Shown here: piece after piece, positions 8,401 through 14,965 of the stretch
Numbering within the stretch: the first letter of the stretch is position 1
Layout of the letters: every line of letters starts with the position of its first letter
Virus record (IMG/VR): IMGVR_UViG_3300018062_000110
Coordinates: 1 to 22,556 of that record
DNA length: 22,556 bases
DNA from: a virus
Reading direction: 5' to 3' (one strand)
The notes under the pieces: model-generated
What the model was told of the DNA's origin: nothing
The model's input: the letters and a program-made list of their open reading frames with translations, nothing else
Database searches by the model: none
Position numbers and translations under genes: made by a program

Positions 8401-8784
8401 TACATTTTCAATGGTTTGTTGAATAGTTCTCTGTTCTATTGGTGGTTTGTGGTTTGGTCTGATGGAAGAGACCTTTTGGCAGATCACATTAAGAGCTTCC
8501 CAATTGACGTTGAAGCTTTTAGTCAAGCTGCAAAAGACAAATCGAGGAAGCTTGTTGAAGAACTGATGAATAGCTACGATAAGAGCTCTAATGTGAAAAT
8601 CAATGTGAGAATGGGCGGCTATGCAATCAAGATAAAGGAGATAATTCCCTCAAAATCAAAGGCCATAATTGATGAAATTGATGGTATTTTTGCTGAGCAA
8701 TTTGGCTTTACTCAGAAGGAAAGAGAGTTCATTATGAAATTTGACATAGAGTTCAGAACAGAGAATAAAGACTCGACATTGTGA
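5443..8784 (+). CDS. type IIG-like restriction-modification enzyme (N6-adenine methyltransferase with nuclease-like N-terminus)
   Basis: The 1113-residue protein has the layout of single-chain Eco57I/MmeI-like enzymes. Residues about 60-160 form a PD-(D/E)xK-like domain: PDYTI (D98), FYVEAEP (E114-x-E116), then SQVRSWLL and a nucleotide-specificity-type strand. A helical linker follows. The methyltransferase has YYTPDDVVEFI near 422, SAM-binding DPACGSGHFL at 494-503, GIDIDHNAVEIARLRLW, and catalytic NPPY at 726-729, marking adenine-N6 methylation. The last 250 residues (for example FNGLLNSSLFYWWF) look like a target-recognition domain. The usual catalytic lysine of ExK is glutamate here; BamHI also uses E-x-E, so activity is possible but unproven. 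Size also fits a BREX PglX methylase, but no other BREX gene is nearby. The leaderless GTG start is set by the TATA box at 5413. AT-rich composition (about 38% GC in a counted line) suggests acquisition. Confidence 0.93.
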   Translation: MSQTRFSFQKPSPVKREKLDQKLSEIYDKVASRFKKFPKFQELLTNPKSSYSSADLKDEQEPEPFIKQHLVEPLFEILGYEIVPETVLPVPSGRKKPDYTIRPMNRNEPIFYVEAEPINKDLYADGSGLSQVRSWLLSRGSKTDYGIATDGFQWILLKFDTSSLKSKEFFKVDLRPIFLKILNPGSFVERTLVEKTEEDFLQLDKDSVSTFLTSYLERIEEEKEEITKKFYGDYVKLVFGYDEKGNIVKGTYLLSNIITPTEQVSTEANLFSVVLMNRLIFIKFLEEKEIVPKDLLKKLLGRYKDSPTPGTFYETYLKPLFYEVFNKSKNNRISSVRTNPLYSQIPYLNGGLFREVIKNEKNYNLKDEGIQLVLENLLEKKTYSYGMEAGINPDILGYIFERTINFISGTGTNQQKMEGAYYTPDDVVEFIVEKALTPVILGKMIEGLKESDWSEKDLKGYDSIEDILIPKNMPRNPAHVHRMIDSLDSMRVLDPACGSGHFLTAMLSLILRVKESLMNAIGEKVDRYKLKRGIISHNLFGIDIDHNAVEIARLRLWLSLIEEVVDPEHIETLPNIDFNIIAGNSLVGWMDEKLNTHPFTNLLDDLYIKETLDNLRISYKERVDKIRDLMQKMRIEDTIKAYEALVEIYSQESGENAIRLRETLENIRQKLYEVINSSYLALLKGKVPDNDFGELNKHLTERTPFHWRVDFANVFFDGGFDVITGNPPYVEDRNNNALDLKIIQAMKTPEQKPRQHWKEEKPGEPFFYISKDCGNTHAYFIERSIKLLKNRGRFGFIVPIALVSTERMDCIREFIHVNSSEVEYYNFDDRPGKIFGGIEHCRETIVLTEKGKGQGFVLTSKYHRWYSEDRSKLLKNLKTHKWRIVNPTDIIPKIGTKIEEDILQKLKQKSSGKSVQNYLKDSGTRIWYHNAPQYWTHAHTEEYLPKVEYFAKIRENKVTGEKLPYELKETKVSSHYKPITVEKDDAYIFNGLLNSSLFYWWFVVWSDGRDLLADHIKSFPIDVEAFSQAAKDKSRKLVEELMNSYDKSSNVKINVRMGGYAIKIKEIIPSKSKAIIDEIDGIFAEQFGFTQKEREFIMKFDIEFRTENKDSTL

Positions 8785-8837
8785 AATGACGATTCTAACG
8801 TTTGTTAACTAACTGTCTTTTCAATTGTGAGCTCCCT

Positions 8838-8852
8838 TTGACGCATCGTCAA
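8838..8852. repeat. short perfect inverted repeat
   Basis: TTGACG-CAT-CGTCAA lies 54 bases after the stop of the type IIG gene and about 70 bases before the next start. It could be an operator or an mRNA-end hairpin. The gap 8785-8921 otherwise holds only an AT-rich TATA-like element, AAATATTTGA at 8881-8890. Confidence 0.4.
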
Positions 8853-8921
8853 TTCATGAGGTCTTAGGTCACCGATAACCAAATATTTGAACTAATCAAA
8901 GTGGTTGTTTGAGGTCGAACC

Positions 8922-9887
8922 TTGGTCAGGAAAAGAGGAGTCAGGAAGAAGATTCTTAGTGAAAAACGAAGGGATGAGGAGTCGCTCTACTACATTCTTG
9001 AGAGAGATCTTGATAGAGAGGCGATCTTTCAATGCCATGACGGCTGGTATTCCCAGGTTTCCTTTGGCAAAGGAAAAAAGATTGACTATATCGTGAAATA
9101 CAGAGACAAGGTTTATGGCATCGAGGTTAAGAAAGATTTCCCGAGCTTCAGGCATTTTGAACAAGCAGAGAAATACCTGAGCGCTTTGAACGGCGTGTTC
9201 CTTGCATACCCTTCTGACTGGGTTGGTCAAGCGGTTTACATTAGCGAGATGAAAGAAGAGGAGTATCCAGACGTTGGTCTGATTTCGTTGACTCTTTACC
9301 GTTCGCACGTAATTAGAAGAGCCAAGCAACGTGAACGACAAAGCGATCAAATTTGGAAAGACATGCTTCTTGATGATAAAGACTATCTAAGTCTACCGCC
9401 AGAGAAATGGACCGTAGAGCAGATAGATCGTCTTCCAGAGACGGTGTTGAGAGATGGCTGCTTCTGGGTCTCCTCAGATCGATCTTACCATGAACAGGAA
9501 AAAGATGAATTATCACCGTTACCCCTTCGCGGGTCTGATTGGAGGGGACTAGGACTCCTGTATGGAGCATCTCTTGCCACAAGTGTCAACAGATATTTCT
9601 CCACGAATAATCTCTGGGAAGACTACTGCAAGGATCTTGGATGGAAAGGGTTCAATCTCGGGAACCTTGAAATGAGCGGTCTAGCTTTCATGCGGAGCTA
9701 TGGCGGGCTTCTTTGGATGTGGTCCCTGAGCGGATCTTCCATATATTTCATAGATAAAGTGCGCAGAGCATTGCGTAAGCACTTGGGAAAAACGGAATAC
9801 GAGAGATTGAACCAGAAAGTAGACGAATGGAGGGCAAGGCATAACGAGAAACAAGATATCTCCGAAACAGAATTTGCGCAACTCTAG
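8922..9887 (+). CDS. PD-(D/E)xK nuclease-like protein
   Basis: A 321-residue soluble protein. The N-terminal third carries a recognisable PD-(D/E)xK core: KKIDYIVKYR (D55), YGIEVKKDF (E68-x-K70), followed by a helix with Q81 in FEQAEKYL and a hydrophobic strand GVFLAYPSDW. This is the fold of restriction, repair and Holliday-junction nucleases that cut DNA with a metal ion. The C-terminal 200 residues are not recognised and may give specificity. The start is TTG 8922, the first start codon after an in-frame stop at 8910; a TATA-like AAATATTTGA lies about 37 bases upstream. Its place directly after the type IIG gene on the same strand suggests a linked defence function, but separate spacing (137 bases) suggests its own promoter. 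A hairpin with T-run follows at 9961. Confidence 0.8.
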   Translation: MVRKRGVRKKILSEKRRDEESLYYILERDLDREAIFQCHDGWYSQVSFGKGKKIDYIVKYRDKVYGIEVKKDFPSFRHFEQAEKYLSALNGVFLAYPSDWVGQAVYISEMKEEEYPDVGLISLTLYRSHVIRRAKQRERQSDQIWKDMLLDDKDYLSLPPEKWTVEQIDRLPETVLRDGCFWVSSDRSYHEQEKDELSPLPLRGSDWRGLGLLYGASLATSVNRYFSTNNLWEDYCKDLGWKGFNLGNLEMSGLAFMRSYGGLLWMWSLSGSSIYFIDKVRRALRKHLGKTEYERLNQKVDEWRARHNEKQDISETEFAQL

Positions 9888-9960
9888 CCAAGATGGTGGT
9901 GGAAAGTGCGCCTGAGATTGGGGTCTTTGAGGGAAAAACCTGGTCATATTGTGAGAATGT

Positions 9961-9985
9961 CACAGCTTTAGCTGTGGACTTTTTC
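9961..9985. terminator. hairpin with T-run, shared by convergent genes
   Basis: CACAGC-TTTA-GCTGTG (9961-9976) is a perfect hairpin followed by GGACTTTTTC on the plus strand. It sits about 75 bases after the nuclease-like gene and overlaps the TAA stop (9968-9970) of the minus-strand ribbon-helix-helix gene. It can serve as a terminator for the plus-strand transcript. Confidence 0.6.
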
Positions 9986-10129
9986 TGTTATGAGGCTTAT
10001 GCTTCTGGCGTATTCCATGAAAGCCATGCGTAGGACTTCGCTTTCGCTTTGACCTAGTTTGTCGGCTATTCTTGTGAGCATTTCTTGCTGCTGTTTGCTG
10101 AGAAATACTTTGTGACTTCTTTTCTGCAC
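9968..10129 (-). CDS. ribbon-helix-helix DNA-binding protein
   Basis: With GTG 10129 as start, the product is 53 residues, a standard size for MetJ/Arc-type repressors: strand HKVFLS, helix KQQQEMLTRIADKL, turn GQ, helix SESEVLRMAFMEYARSI. Such proteins bind operators as dimers through the N-terminal strand. The frame stays open to an ATG at 10354, but the longer N-terminus is arginine-rich, not family-like, and would overlap the start of a plus-strand gene. AGAGGG lies about 8 bases before the GTG, and an AT-rich TATA-like patch (around 10173-10185) is upstream. It stands divergently before the terminase genes and may repress them or itself; the palindromes in this window are possible targets. 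Confidence 0.75.
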   Translation of the reverse strand: MQKRSHKVFLSKQQQEMLTRIADKLGQSESEVLRMAFMEYARSISLITEKVHS

Positions 10130-10286
10130 TGCTGCGGCCCTCTGACGGCCCCTTCTGCGGTCCTCTCTAGGGTACCGTTCATCATTTATGTTGATTCCGC
10201 CTATTAATCGTAGCGTCCGTCGTTTCGTGTCTTTGCCGCGCGCTCTACCCAAAAAGAGACCACGTGGCCGTGAGGGGTTCCCTTTT

Positions 10287-10526
10287 ATGTCTAAACATAA
10301 GCGAACAGAAGAGGCAATCAAGAAACGTTTGGCAAAAAGAATTCTGCGCAGCATAGCGCTAGAAAGGGGCTTTCACGATGTCGAGCGTTGCGAGACCGTT
10401 TGTCTCTTGACGCGTGTTGAGCTCATCGGCTTAGCCGGACCAATAGTGCAAGTTTGCGATGTTCCAGACGTTGAACGTGGCGAGGTTCTCGTCGACAGCC
10501 GCGGTCAGGGAAGTTTTCAGCGTTGA
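10287..10526 (+). CDS. small basic hypothetical protein before terminase
   Basis: A 79-residue product beginning MSKHKRTEEAIKKRLAKRIL, with a strongly basic helical N-terminus and a more neutral second half (ELIGLAGPIVQVCDVPDVER). No family recognised. The frame is open from 10188, but the ATG at 10287 is preferred because GAGGGGT lies about 9 bases before it. It ends just before the small terminase gene and could be part of the packaging operon, perhaps DNA-binding. The second half overlaps an alternative upstream extension of the next frame, and I cannot exclude that this frame is spurious. A low-confidence call. Confidence 0.4.
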   Translation: MSKHKRTEEAIKKRLAKRILRSIALERGFHDVERCETVCLLTRVELIGLAGPIVQVCDVPDVERGEVLVDSRGQGSFQR

Positions 10527-10554
10527 CTTGGAAAATGGTAGGTGGGAGGGGGAG

Positions 10555-10950
10555 GTGTCTAATGACGTGAAGGTCAAGGCAATAGATCAGGCCTCCCTAT
10601 ACCTGGTTAAAATTCGCAAGATTACGTTTGTTGACACTCAGGCGATTCGTACTAAACTGCTCCGGCAGCTTGAGGGCCTGTTTGATTTGGCTATCGCGAT
10701 ATCGAAAGGCAAAGTGAGACACCTCAGCGACGAGGATGGGAATGAGTATAAGATCACGCTTAAAGTGCGCGAGAAGTGGGCGCGTATCGCAGCTTACACG
10801 GGTCAGGTGATGGGCGGCTTAGCCCTGGGCTATGATGAGAAGCAACTTCAGACCGACTTGAAAAAGCTGGAGCAGATGGTGAATGAAGTCCGACGTCACA
10901 GAAAAGCAACTGAAGAAAACAATCCAGCAAATGTACCAGGAAGAGTTTGA
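10555..10950 (+). CDS. terS: probable terminase small subunit
   Basis: About 131 residues, mostly helical and charged, overlapping the large terminase start by 68 bases. Small terminase subunits recognise the packaging site and deliver DNA to the large subunit; they are poorly conserved, so the call rests on size, helical character and position directly upstream of the large subunit. The end (YDEKQLQTDLKKLEQMVNEV) is a likely coiled coil for ring assembly. The frame is open to ATG 10459 and TTG 10528, but I prefer GTG 10555, which follows the purine-rich GGTGGGAGGGGGAGG and avoids overlap with the gene ending at 10526. No clear helix-turn-helix is visible in the retained N-terminus, so another packaging accessory protein is possible. 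Confidence 0.55.
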   Translation: MSNDVKVKAIDQASLYLVKIRKITFVDTQAIRTKLLRQLEGLFDLAIAISKGKVRHLSDEDGNEYKITLKVREKWARIAAYTGQVMGGLALGYDEKQLQTDLKKLEQMVNEVRRHRKATEENNPANVPGRV

Positions 10951-12277
10951 ACAATCGCAATCGGGCAAGGCTAGAATTCCCGAAAAAATTCTCCCATTCC
11001 TGAAAGACCTCTTTAACTTTACGCCCAAAGACTATCAAACTAAGCTTCTCGAAGAAGACGCTAAGCGCATCGTTGTGCGTTGGAGCCGCCAGGCTGGCAA
11101 GACAACCTGCATAGCGTTAAGGGCCATCAGATTCGCGCTGACGCATGACAAGACGCTTACATTAATCGTGGCGCCCTCGCTCAGGCAGAGCATGATCATG
11201 AGCGATCGCATCGGCGACTTTCTGGGCGGCCTGCCTGAAAAGTACAAGTACATCGTCACGAAGCTGCAGAGAACCACGGTGCGTTTCTGGAATGGCAGCC
11301 GGATCGTGGCGTTGCCCAACAGTCCACAACTTCTCAGGGGCTACACGGCAAATCAGGTCATAGCGGATGAGGCCAATTTCTTCAAAGAAGATCAACTCGT
11401 CTTCTACAACGTGCTCTACCCCATGCTGAGCACAACCGACGGCACTCTCATCGCGTCCAGCACGCCCTGGAACAAGGACAGCGTCTTCTACCAGATGTGC
11501 CAGAACAGCGAGTTCAAGCAGCACGTCTGCACCTGCGAACAAGTCGTCGAAAGCGGCCTCGTCAAGCAGAGCTTCATGGACGAAATGCGGGCTCAGCTTC
11601 CGTTCGAAAGGTTTCAGCGCGAGTTCATGGCCGAATTCGTCGAAGACGTCGACGCCTGGCTCACCCAGAGCCTCATCGTCAATTGCATCGACAGCCGCCT
11701 GCAGCCTTACGATTTTCAGGACCAGCCTAAAGGCGAATTCTACGTGGGAGTAGATTTCGGCAAAGAAATGGACTTCAGCGTCGTACTGGCTGCCCAAAAG
11801 ATCGGCGACATGCTACAAGTCGTGCATGTTCATCGTTTTCCGCTGAAAACCGAGTATGCCAGCGTCATAGGCTACGTCAAAAGCCTCCTAGACCGGTGGC
11901 ACGAAATCAGGGCTGTTTATGCGGATATCACTGGCGTAGGCAATTATATCGTTGAAGACATGTTCCGCAGCGGCATCCAGAACGTGAACGGCATCACTTT
12001 CACCGTGCAGTCGAAGGAAGAGATGGCAACGATCATGCGGGAAAAGATGCGGAACGGCGAAGTCAAGCTGTTCTACATTCCAGCCACTAAACGCGAAGAC
12101 GTTGACCTGACCGCTGAGCTTAACGTTGAAAAGTACGAGCTCATGAAAACAGGTCACCTGCGGTTTAGCCATCCTGAAGGCGGGCACGACGATGTTTTCT
12201 GGAGCATGGCACTAGCAGTGTACGCCGCTGTAAAAGCACCACTACCAGGAGCAGGCGCCGTAATGCTACCTCACTGA
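10883..12277 (+). CDS. terL: terminase large subunit
   Basis: The 464-residue product is the DNA-packaging motor ATPase and nuclease. The ATPase domain has Walker A WSRQAGKTT (67-75), Walker B VIADEANFF with D162-E163, and the coupling motif ASSTPW (191-196). The RNase H-like nuclease has YVGVDFGKEMD (D291), VYADITGVGNY (D348) and GHDDVFWSMALA (D436/D437), the three acidic positions expected for cutting concatemers. It acts at the portal vertex of the empty capsid. The start at ATG 10883 gives full N-terminal coverage and overlaps the small subunit gene; translation is probably coupled. GC is high (about 62% in a counted line) and arginine codons favour CGN, unlike the AT-rich restriction block upstream. 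Confidence 0.97.
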   Translation: MKSDVTEKQLKKTIQQMYQEEFEQSQSGKARIPEKILPFLKDLFNFTPKDYQTKLLEEDAKRIVVRWSRQAGKTTCIALRAIRFALTHDKTLTLIVAPSLRQSMIMSDRIGDFLGGLPEKYKYIVTKLQRTTVRFWNGSRIVALPNSPQLLRGYTANQVIADEANFFKEDQLVFYNVLYPMLSTTDGTLIASSTPWNKDSVFYQMCQNSEFKQHVCTCEQVVESGLVKQSFMDEMRAQLPFERFQREFMAEFVEDVDAWLTQSLIVNCIDSRLQPYDFQDQPKGEFYVGVDFGKEMDFSVVLAAQKIGDMLQVVHVHRFPLKTEYASVIGYVKSLLDRWHEIRAVYADITGVGNYIVEDMFRSGIQNVNGITFTVQSKEEMATIMREKMRNGEVKLFYIPATKREDVDLTAELNVEKYELMKTGHLRFSHPEGGHDDVFWSMALAVYAAVKAPLPGAGAVMLPH

Positions 12278-12358
12278 ATAAATGCTAAGAGCTGCGGTTC
12301 AGAGTCCTCTCATTAAAAACAGGCTTTTTCTGTGTGAGCAAATGTTATTAGAAGATTG

Positions 12359-12369
12359 AAAGATATAAT
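12359..12369 (+). promoter_or_regulatory. TATA box of the CHAT-like gene
   Basis: AAGATATAATT is centred about 34 bases before ATG 12398, giving a predicted leader of roughly 8 bases. An own promoter between terminase and portal marks this gene as a separately expressed insert. Confidence 0.55.
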
Positions 12370-12371
12370 TG

Positions 12372-12390
12372 CCGACGAACCTTAGGTCGG
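12372..12390. repeat. inverted repeat at the CHAT gene start site
   Basis: CCGAC at 12372-12376 and GTCGG at 12386-12390 form 5-base arms around 9 bases, lying between the TATA box and the ATG, right where transcription should begin. This is a good place for a repressor site. Confidence 0.4.
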
Positions 12391-12397
12391 AAATACT

Positions 12398-12919
12398 ATG
12401 GAAGACAGGCGTATTCTAGTTCTTGACTGTACGCCCAAAAAAGAGCCAAGAGAGGGGCAGTTGCTCAAGAGTTTCTTCGCGATATGTAAAGTGTTCAAGC
12501 CAAGGCAAGCAGCATCCCTGTACTATCCTGTGACTTCCAAGACGAAATTTCTTAAGAAGCTTGGAACGAAGAAACGATATGACATAATCCATATTTCCGC
12601 TCACGGATCCTCAACGGGAATAGGATGCGGGAAAGCCTGGGAAGTGAGCCCAGACGAAATCAAGAGCGTTCATTCTGCTAGAACCAAACTGGTTCATGTA
12701 AGTGCATGTCAGTCTTCGTACAAGGAAATGGCAGACGCTTTCAATTCTGAATTCTTCTTGGCGCCAAGAACGGATATAGAATGGATTGATGCAGCAATGT
12801 TCTCGATGATGTTTTACAAGCGCTACATCGTGGACGGCATTAGCATGAGGAACGCGTTCGAATATGCCAGGACACGAACTCAGACAGCAAGTGTCTACCC
12901 GAACCTATGGGAAGAATAA
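12398..12919 (+). CDS. compact CHAT/caspase-like cysteine protease candidate
   Basis: The 173-residue protein shows the caspase-hemoglobinase core of CHAT-type peptidases: a hydrophobic strand then DIIHISAHGS with catalytic-type H69, and about 30 residues later KLVHVSACQSS with C104, followed by a helix-strand segment (EFFLAPRTDIEWIDAAMFSMMFY) and a last helix (DGISMRNAFEYARTR) as in CHAT domains. Family members cleave proteins and many act in cell-death or anti-phage systems such as gRAMP/TPR-CHAT. Here it is a lone domain without TPR, sensor or membrane part. It sits between large terminase and portal with its own TATA box and lower GC (about 45% in a counted line), as expected of an added cargo gene. 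Possible roles: anti-defence protease, superinfection exclusion, or head-maturation helper. The fold call is good; substrate unknown. A small hairpin (12923-12935, AGACA-GAT-TGTCT) follows. Confidence 0.75.
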   Translation: MEDRRILVLDCTPKKEPREGQLLKSFFAICKVFKPRQAASLYYPVTSKTKFLKKLGTKKRYDIIHISAHGSSTGIGCGKAWEVSPDEIKSVHSARTKLVHVSACQSSYKEMADAFNSEFFLAPRTDIEWIDAAMFSMMFYKRYIVDGISMRNAFEYARTRTQTASVYPNLWEE

Positions 12920-13117
12920 GGCAGACAGATTGTCTCGGTATAGGTAAGTCGACATCAGCGCAATGACTCGACCTAGTTCAACCTGAATTCAGTGTTGATA
13001 TAGAAGTCATCTCCTTTTGCCTCTTAATTCTAGAGAGTTGATAACTTTTGACTTATGAGCAGAGGTTTCACATTCGCAGAAAGAAGAAGAAACCCGTGAA
13101 ACAGAAGTGAAACACTT

Positions 13118-13315
13118 TTGGAAGAAGAGCTTCTTGTAGCGAGTAGTAAAGGCGAAGTCAAAGCCCTAGGCATGAAAGTCAGCTGCGCACCTACGGATTT
13201 GCACATCTACGTTAACGGCGTGGACATAACGAAGAACGTGGTCCTTGAGGAAGTTCGAGTTGTCATCACTCGAGACCAGCAAACTACAGCGATTGCGGTA
13301 ACGTCTCAGAAGTGA
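13118..13315 (+). CDS. small structural-type protein before portal
   Basis: A 65-residue, strand-rich protein ending 6 bases before the portal gene. Its core LHIYVNGVDITKNVVLEEVR followed by TTAIAVT resembles in pattern the short beta proteins found among tailed-virus head genes (a hydrophobic strand, N/D-G turn, D-x-T, second strand), but I cannot name a family. The start is uncertain: TTG 13118 has no clear ribosome site, and ATG 13172 (MKVSCAPT) would leave about 47 residues with the whole core intact. The gap 12920-13117 before it has purine-rich sequence and a TTGATAAC/TTATGAG AT-rich patch but no gene. Confidence 0.6.
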   Translation: MEEELLVASSKGEVKALGMKVSCAPTDLHIYVNGVDITKNVVLEEVRVVITRDQQTTAIAVTSQK

Positions 13316-13321
13316 TAGCCA

Positions 13322-14695
13322 GTGCCTTGGACAAGCCAACGAGACAAGCCTGGCCTAGTGGCGCAGCGGCAGTATCCTGAGGCGATAGCTGAGAAACAGA
13401 TTGCGGAAGAGATCCCGCTTAGCTGGCGTAGTGATAGTCTCTTATGGGGCTACGTGACCAAATATTACCTTAAGGGTTCGGGCGCCGGCTTCGTGGTTCC
13501 GCCCTATGCTGCTTACTGGGAGCGGATTTGGGGAGCCACCCCGGTCGAGGATTTACCCCGCTACAAAGAATTGTACGCCTTCACTCCGTACATTAAAGCG
13601 TGCATTGACGTCACAGTGAACCTTGCCATCAGCAACGGGTTTGAGCTTGAGGGCGGAGATGACGCCGTTAGAGAATGGCTTCTAGACTGGTGCGACGGAC
13701 ATAACATTTTGCAAACTCTTCGGATAATCGCGACGGATATGCTTGTTTTTGGGGGCGGCATGTTTGAGATCTGCCGGGAAGACGGCCAAGCGCCTGAGGA
13801 GTGGTGGCTTAAGCCGTTGGATCCCGTTAACATGCGCGTTCGTCGTGACGCTTATGGTCAAGTCATTGGTTATGTGCAGCTGCTTACTATGCCGCCAGTC
13901 GTGTTTACTCCGCAGAATATCGTTCACGTACGGTGGGGCGCTAAGAGTTGGTGGTACGAATTCAACTATGGCATCTCGCTTCTTCGACCATTGCTGAAGA
14001 TTCAAGCCCTGATAGATCAATTCGAAAATGACATGGCTACCATCATTCATTGCTACACGAAGCCCATGCTCTGGATCCAAGCGGGGCGTCCGGACCAGCC
14101 TTTCGGGGACACGCAGCTCAATCAGCTTATGCAGGCGTTCAGCCAACGCGGCGTAGCAACGGACGTGTTCACGCGGGGCGACGTCAACGTAAAACCGCTC
14201 ACGTCGCTCACGAGGGATATCAAAGTCGATTATTGGCTCAGTTATCTCTATCAGCAACGTAGCGCCGTGCTGGGCGTTCCAAAAATCTTCCTAGCCGAAG
14301 ATCTTGGCGGCACGAACCGCGCAACAGCTGATATTGTAATGCAGGAGTACTGCGCTCGGCTACGTATGCTCCAGACTCTAATCGGTGAGAATATCGAGAC
14401 AGACCTGTTCGCGCAGCTCGTTGAGACCAAGTTTGGCAAAGGTGTCGAAGTTCCGCATATCGCATGGAAGCCAGTGTGGGAGCCCACGCTAGATTTGAAA
14501 GCAAAATACATCGGCGAATTGGTCCAGCTTGGTATCATCTTACCTAGTGAAGCAAAGCCGCCGTTGGGCTATTCGGAACAGCCATCAGAAGAGGCGATTC
14601 AAGCTGCGAAGTTGCTTCCTCCGCCTAGAGGTCCTGTGAAGGGTCTGATGGCTCCATCGAGTGAAGAAACGGAAGGTATTCCAGCGGGAGACTAG
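13322..14695 (+). CDS. portal protein
   Basis: The 457-residue product matches portal proteins of HK97/SPP1-type tailed viruses: an N-terminal region ending in VPPYAAYWERIW, a stretch FTPYIKACIDVTVNLAISNG followed by LVFGGGMFEI, wing strands with LKPLDPVNMRVRRDAYGQVIG, a stem/clip region with NIVHVRWG and YGISLLRPLLKIQALIDQFE, and a late helix VPKIFLAEDLGGTNRATADI leading into EYCARLRMLQ. It forms the ring through which DNA enters the capsid and onto which the neck assembles. GTG 13322 has GTGATAG, part of the anti-16S match, about 5-8 bases upstream. The proline-rich C-terminus looks flexible. No MuF-type gene follows directly, unlike many related viruses. Confidence 0.93.
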   Translation: MPWTSQRDKPGLVAQRQYPEAIAEKQIAEEIPLSWRSDSLLWGYVTKYYLKGSGAGFVVPPYAAYWERIWGATPVEDLPRYKELYAFTPYIKACIDVTVNLAISNGFELEGGDDAVREWLLDWCDGHNILQTLRIIATDMLVFGGGMFEICREDGQAPEEWWLKPLDPVNMRVRRDAYGQVIGYVQLLTMPPVVFTPQNIVHVRWGAKSWWYEFNYGISLLRPLLKIQALIDQFENDMATIIHCYTKPMLWIQAGRPDQPFGDTQLNQLMQAFSQRGVATDVFTRGDVNVKPLTSLTRDIKVDYWLSYLYQQRSAVLGVPKIFLAEDLGGTNRATADIVMQEYCARLRMLQTLIGENIETDLFAQLVETKFGKGVEVPHIAWKPVWEPTLDLKAKYIGELVQLGIILPSEAKPPLGYSEQPSEEAIQAAKLLPPPRGPVKGLMAPSSEETEGIPAGD

Positions 14696-14698
14696 TTT

Positions 14699-14962
14699 TT
14701 GAGCATGCCCTGCAAAACTCTGTGTCGTCACAAGCTGCGCAGGTTTCACTTCACCTGCCTGTACTGCCGTATCAGGCGTTTCTTTTACGGGAAGATGGAT
14801 AAGAAAAAGTACCATTACAACCGGTATCTTGGCGTTGTGATGCCGCAGCCAGACAAACGGAGCACTTACGTTTTGATTATCGACGAGAACAGGCATCTTA
14901 GGGCGCTTAAGGCGGCTATTCTGAAACGATGGTTAACGATCGCAGAGTGGTTGGCGAATTAG
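14699..14962 (+). CDS. small zinc-binding protein
   Basis: An 87-residue basic protein with MPCKTLCRHK and FTCLYCRIRRFF near the N-terminus, giving a C-x3-C...C-x2-C arrangement suited to one zinc ion, followed by a helical C-terminus (ALKAAILKRWLTIAEWL). It starts 3 bases after the portal stop. GGGAG at 14686-14690 is 8 bases from TTG 14699 and 14 bases from ATG 14705; both starts keep the motif. Function unknown; the tight spacing suggests co-translation with portal and a role in head assembly or DNA packaging. Confidence 0.65.
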   Translation: MSMPCKTLCRHKLRRFHFTCLYCRIRRFFYGKMDKKKYHYNRYLGVVMPQPDKRSTYVLIIDENRHLRALKAAILKRWLTIAEWLAN

Positions 14963-14965
14963 CGC

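Noticed and set aside
5443-8784. BREX system (PglX-like methylase)
   Set aside because: Size and methylase motifs would fit, but no BrxA/B/C/L or PglZ gene is in the window and the N-terminus looks like a type IIG nuclease domain.
10130-10354. N-terminal extension of the ribbon-helix-helix protein to ATG 10354
   Set aside because: The extension is arginine-rich and unlike the family, and would overlap the start of the divergent plus-strand gene; GTG 10129 gives a standard-sized protein.
11162-11797. Minus-strand open frame of 211 codons
   Set aside because: It is a mirror frame of the GC-rich terminase gene, whose motifs are unmistakable.
13682-14257. Minus-strand open frame of 191 codons
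   Set aside because: It is antisense to portal and has no start signal or recognisable domain.
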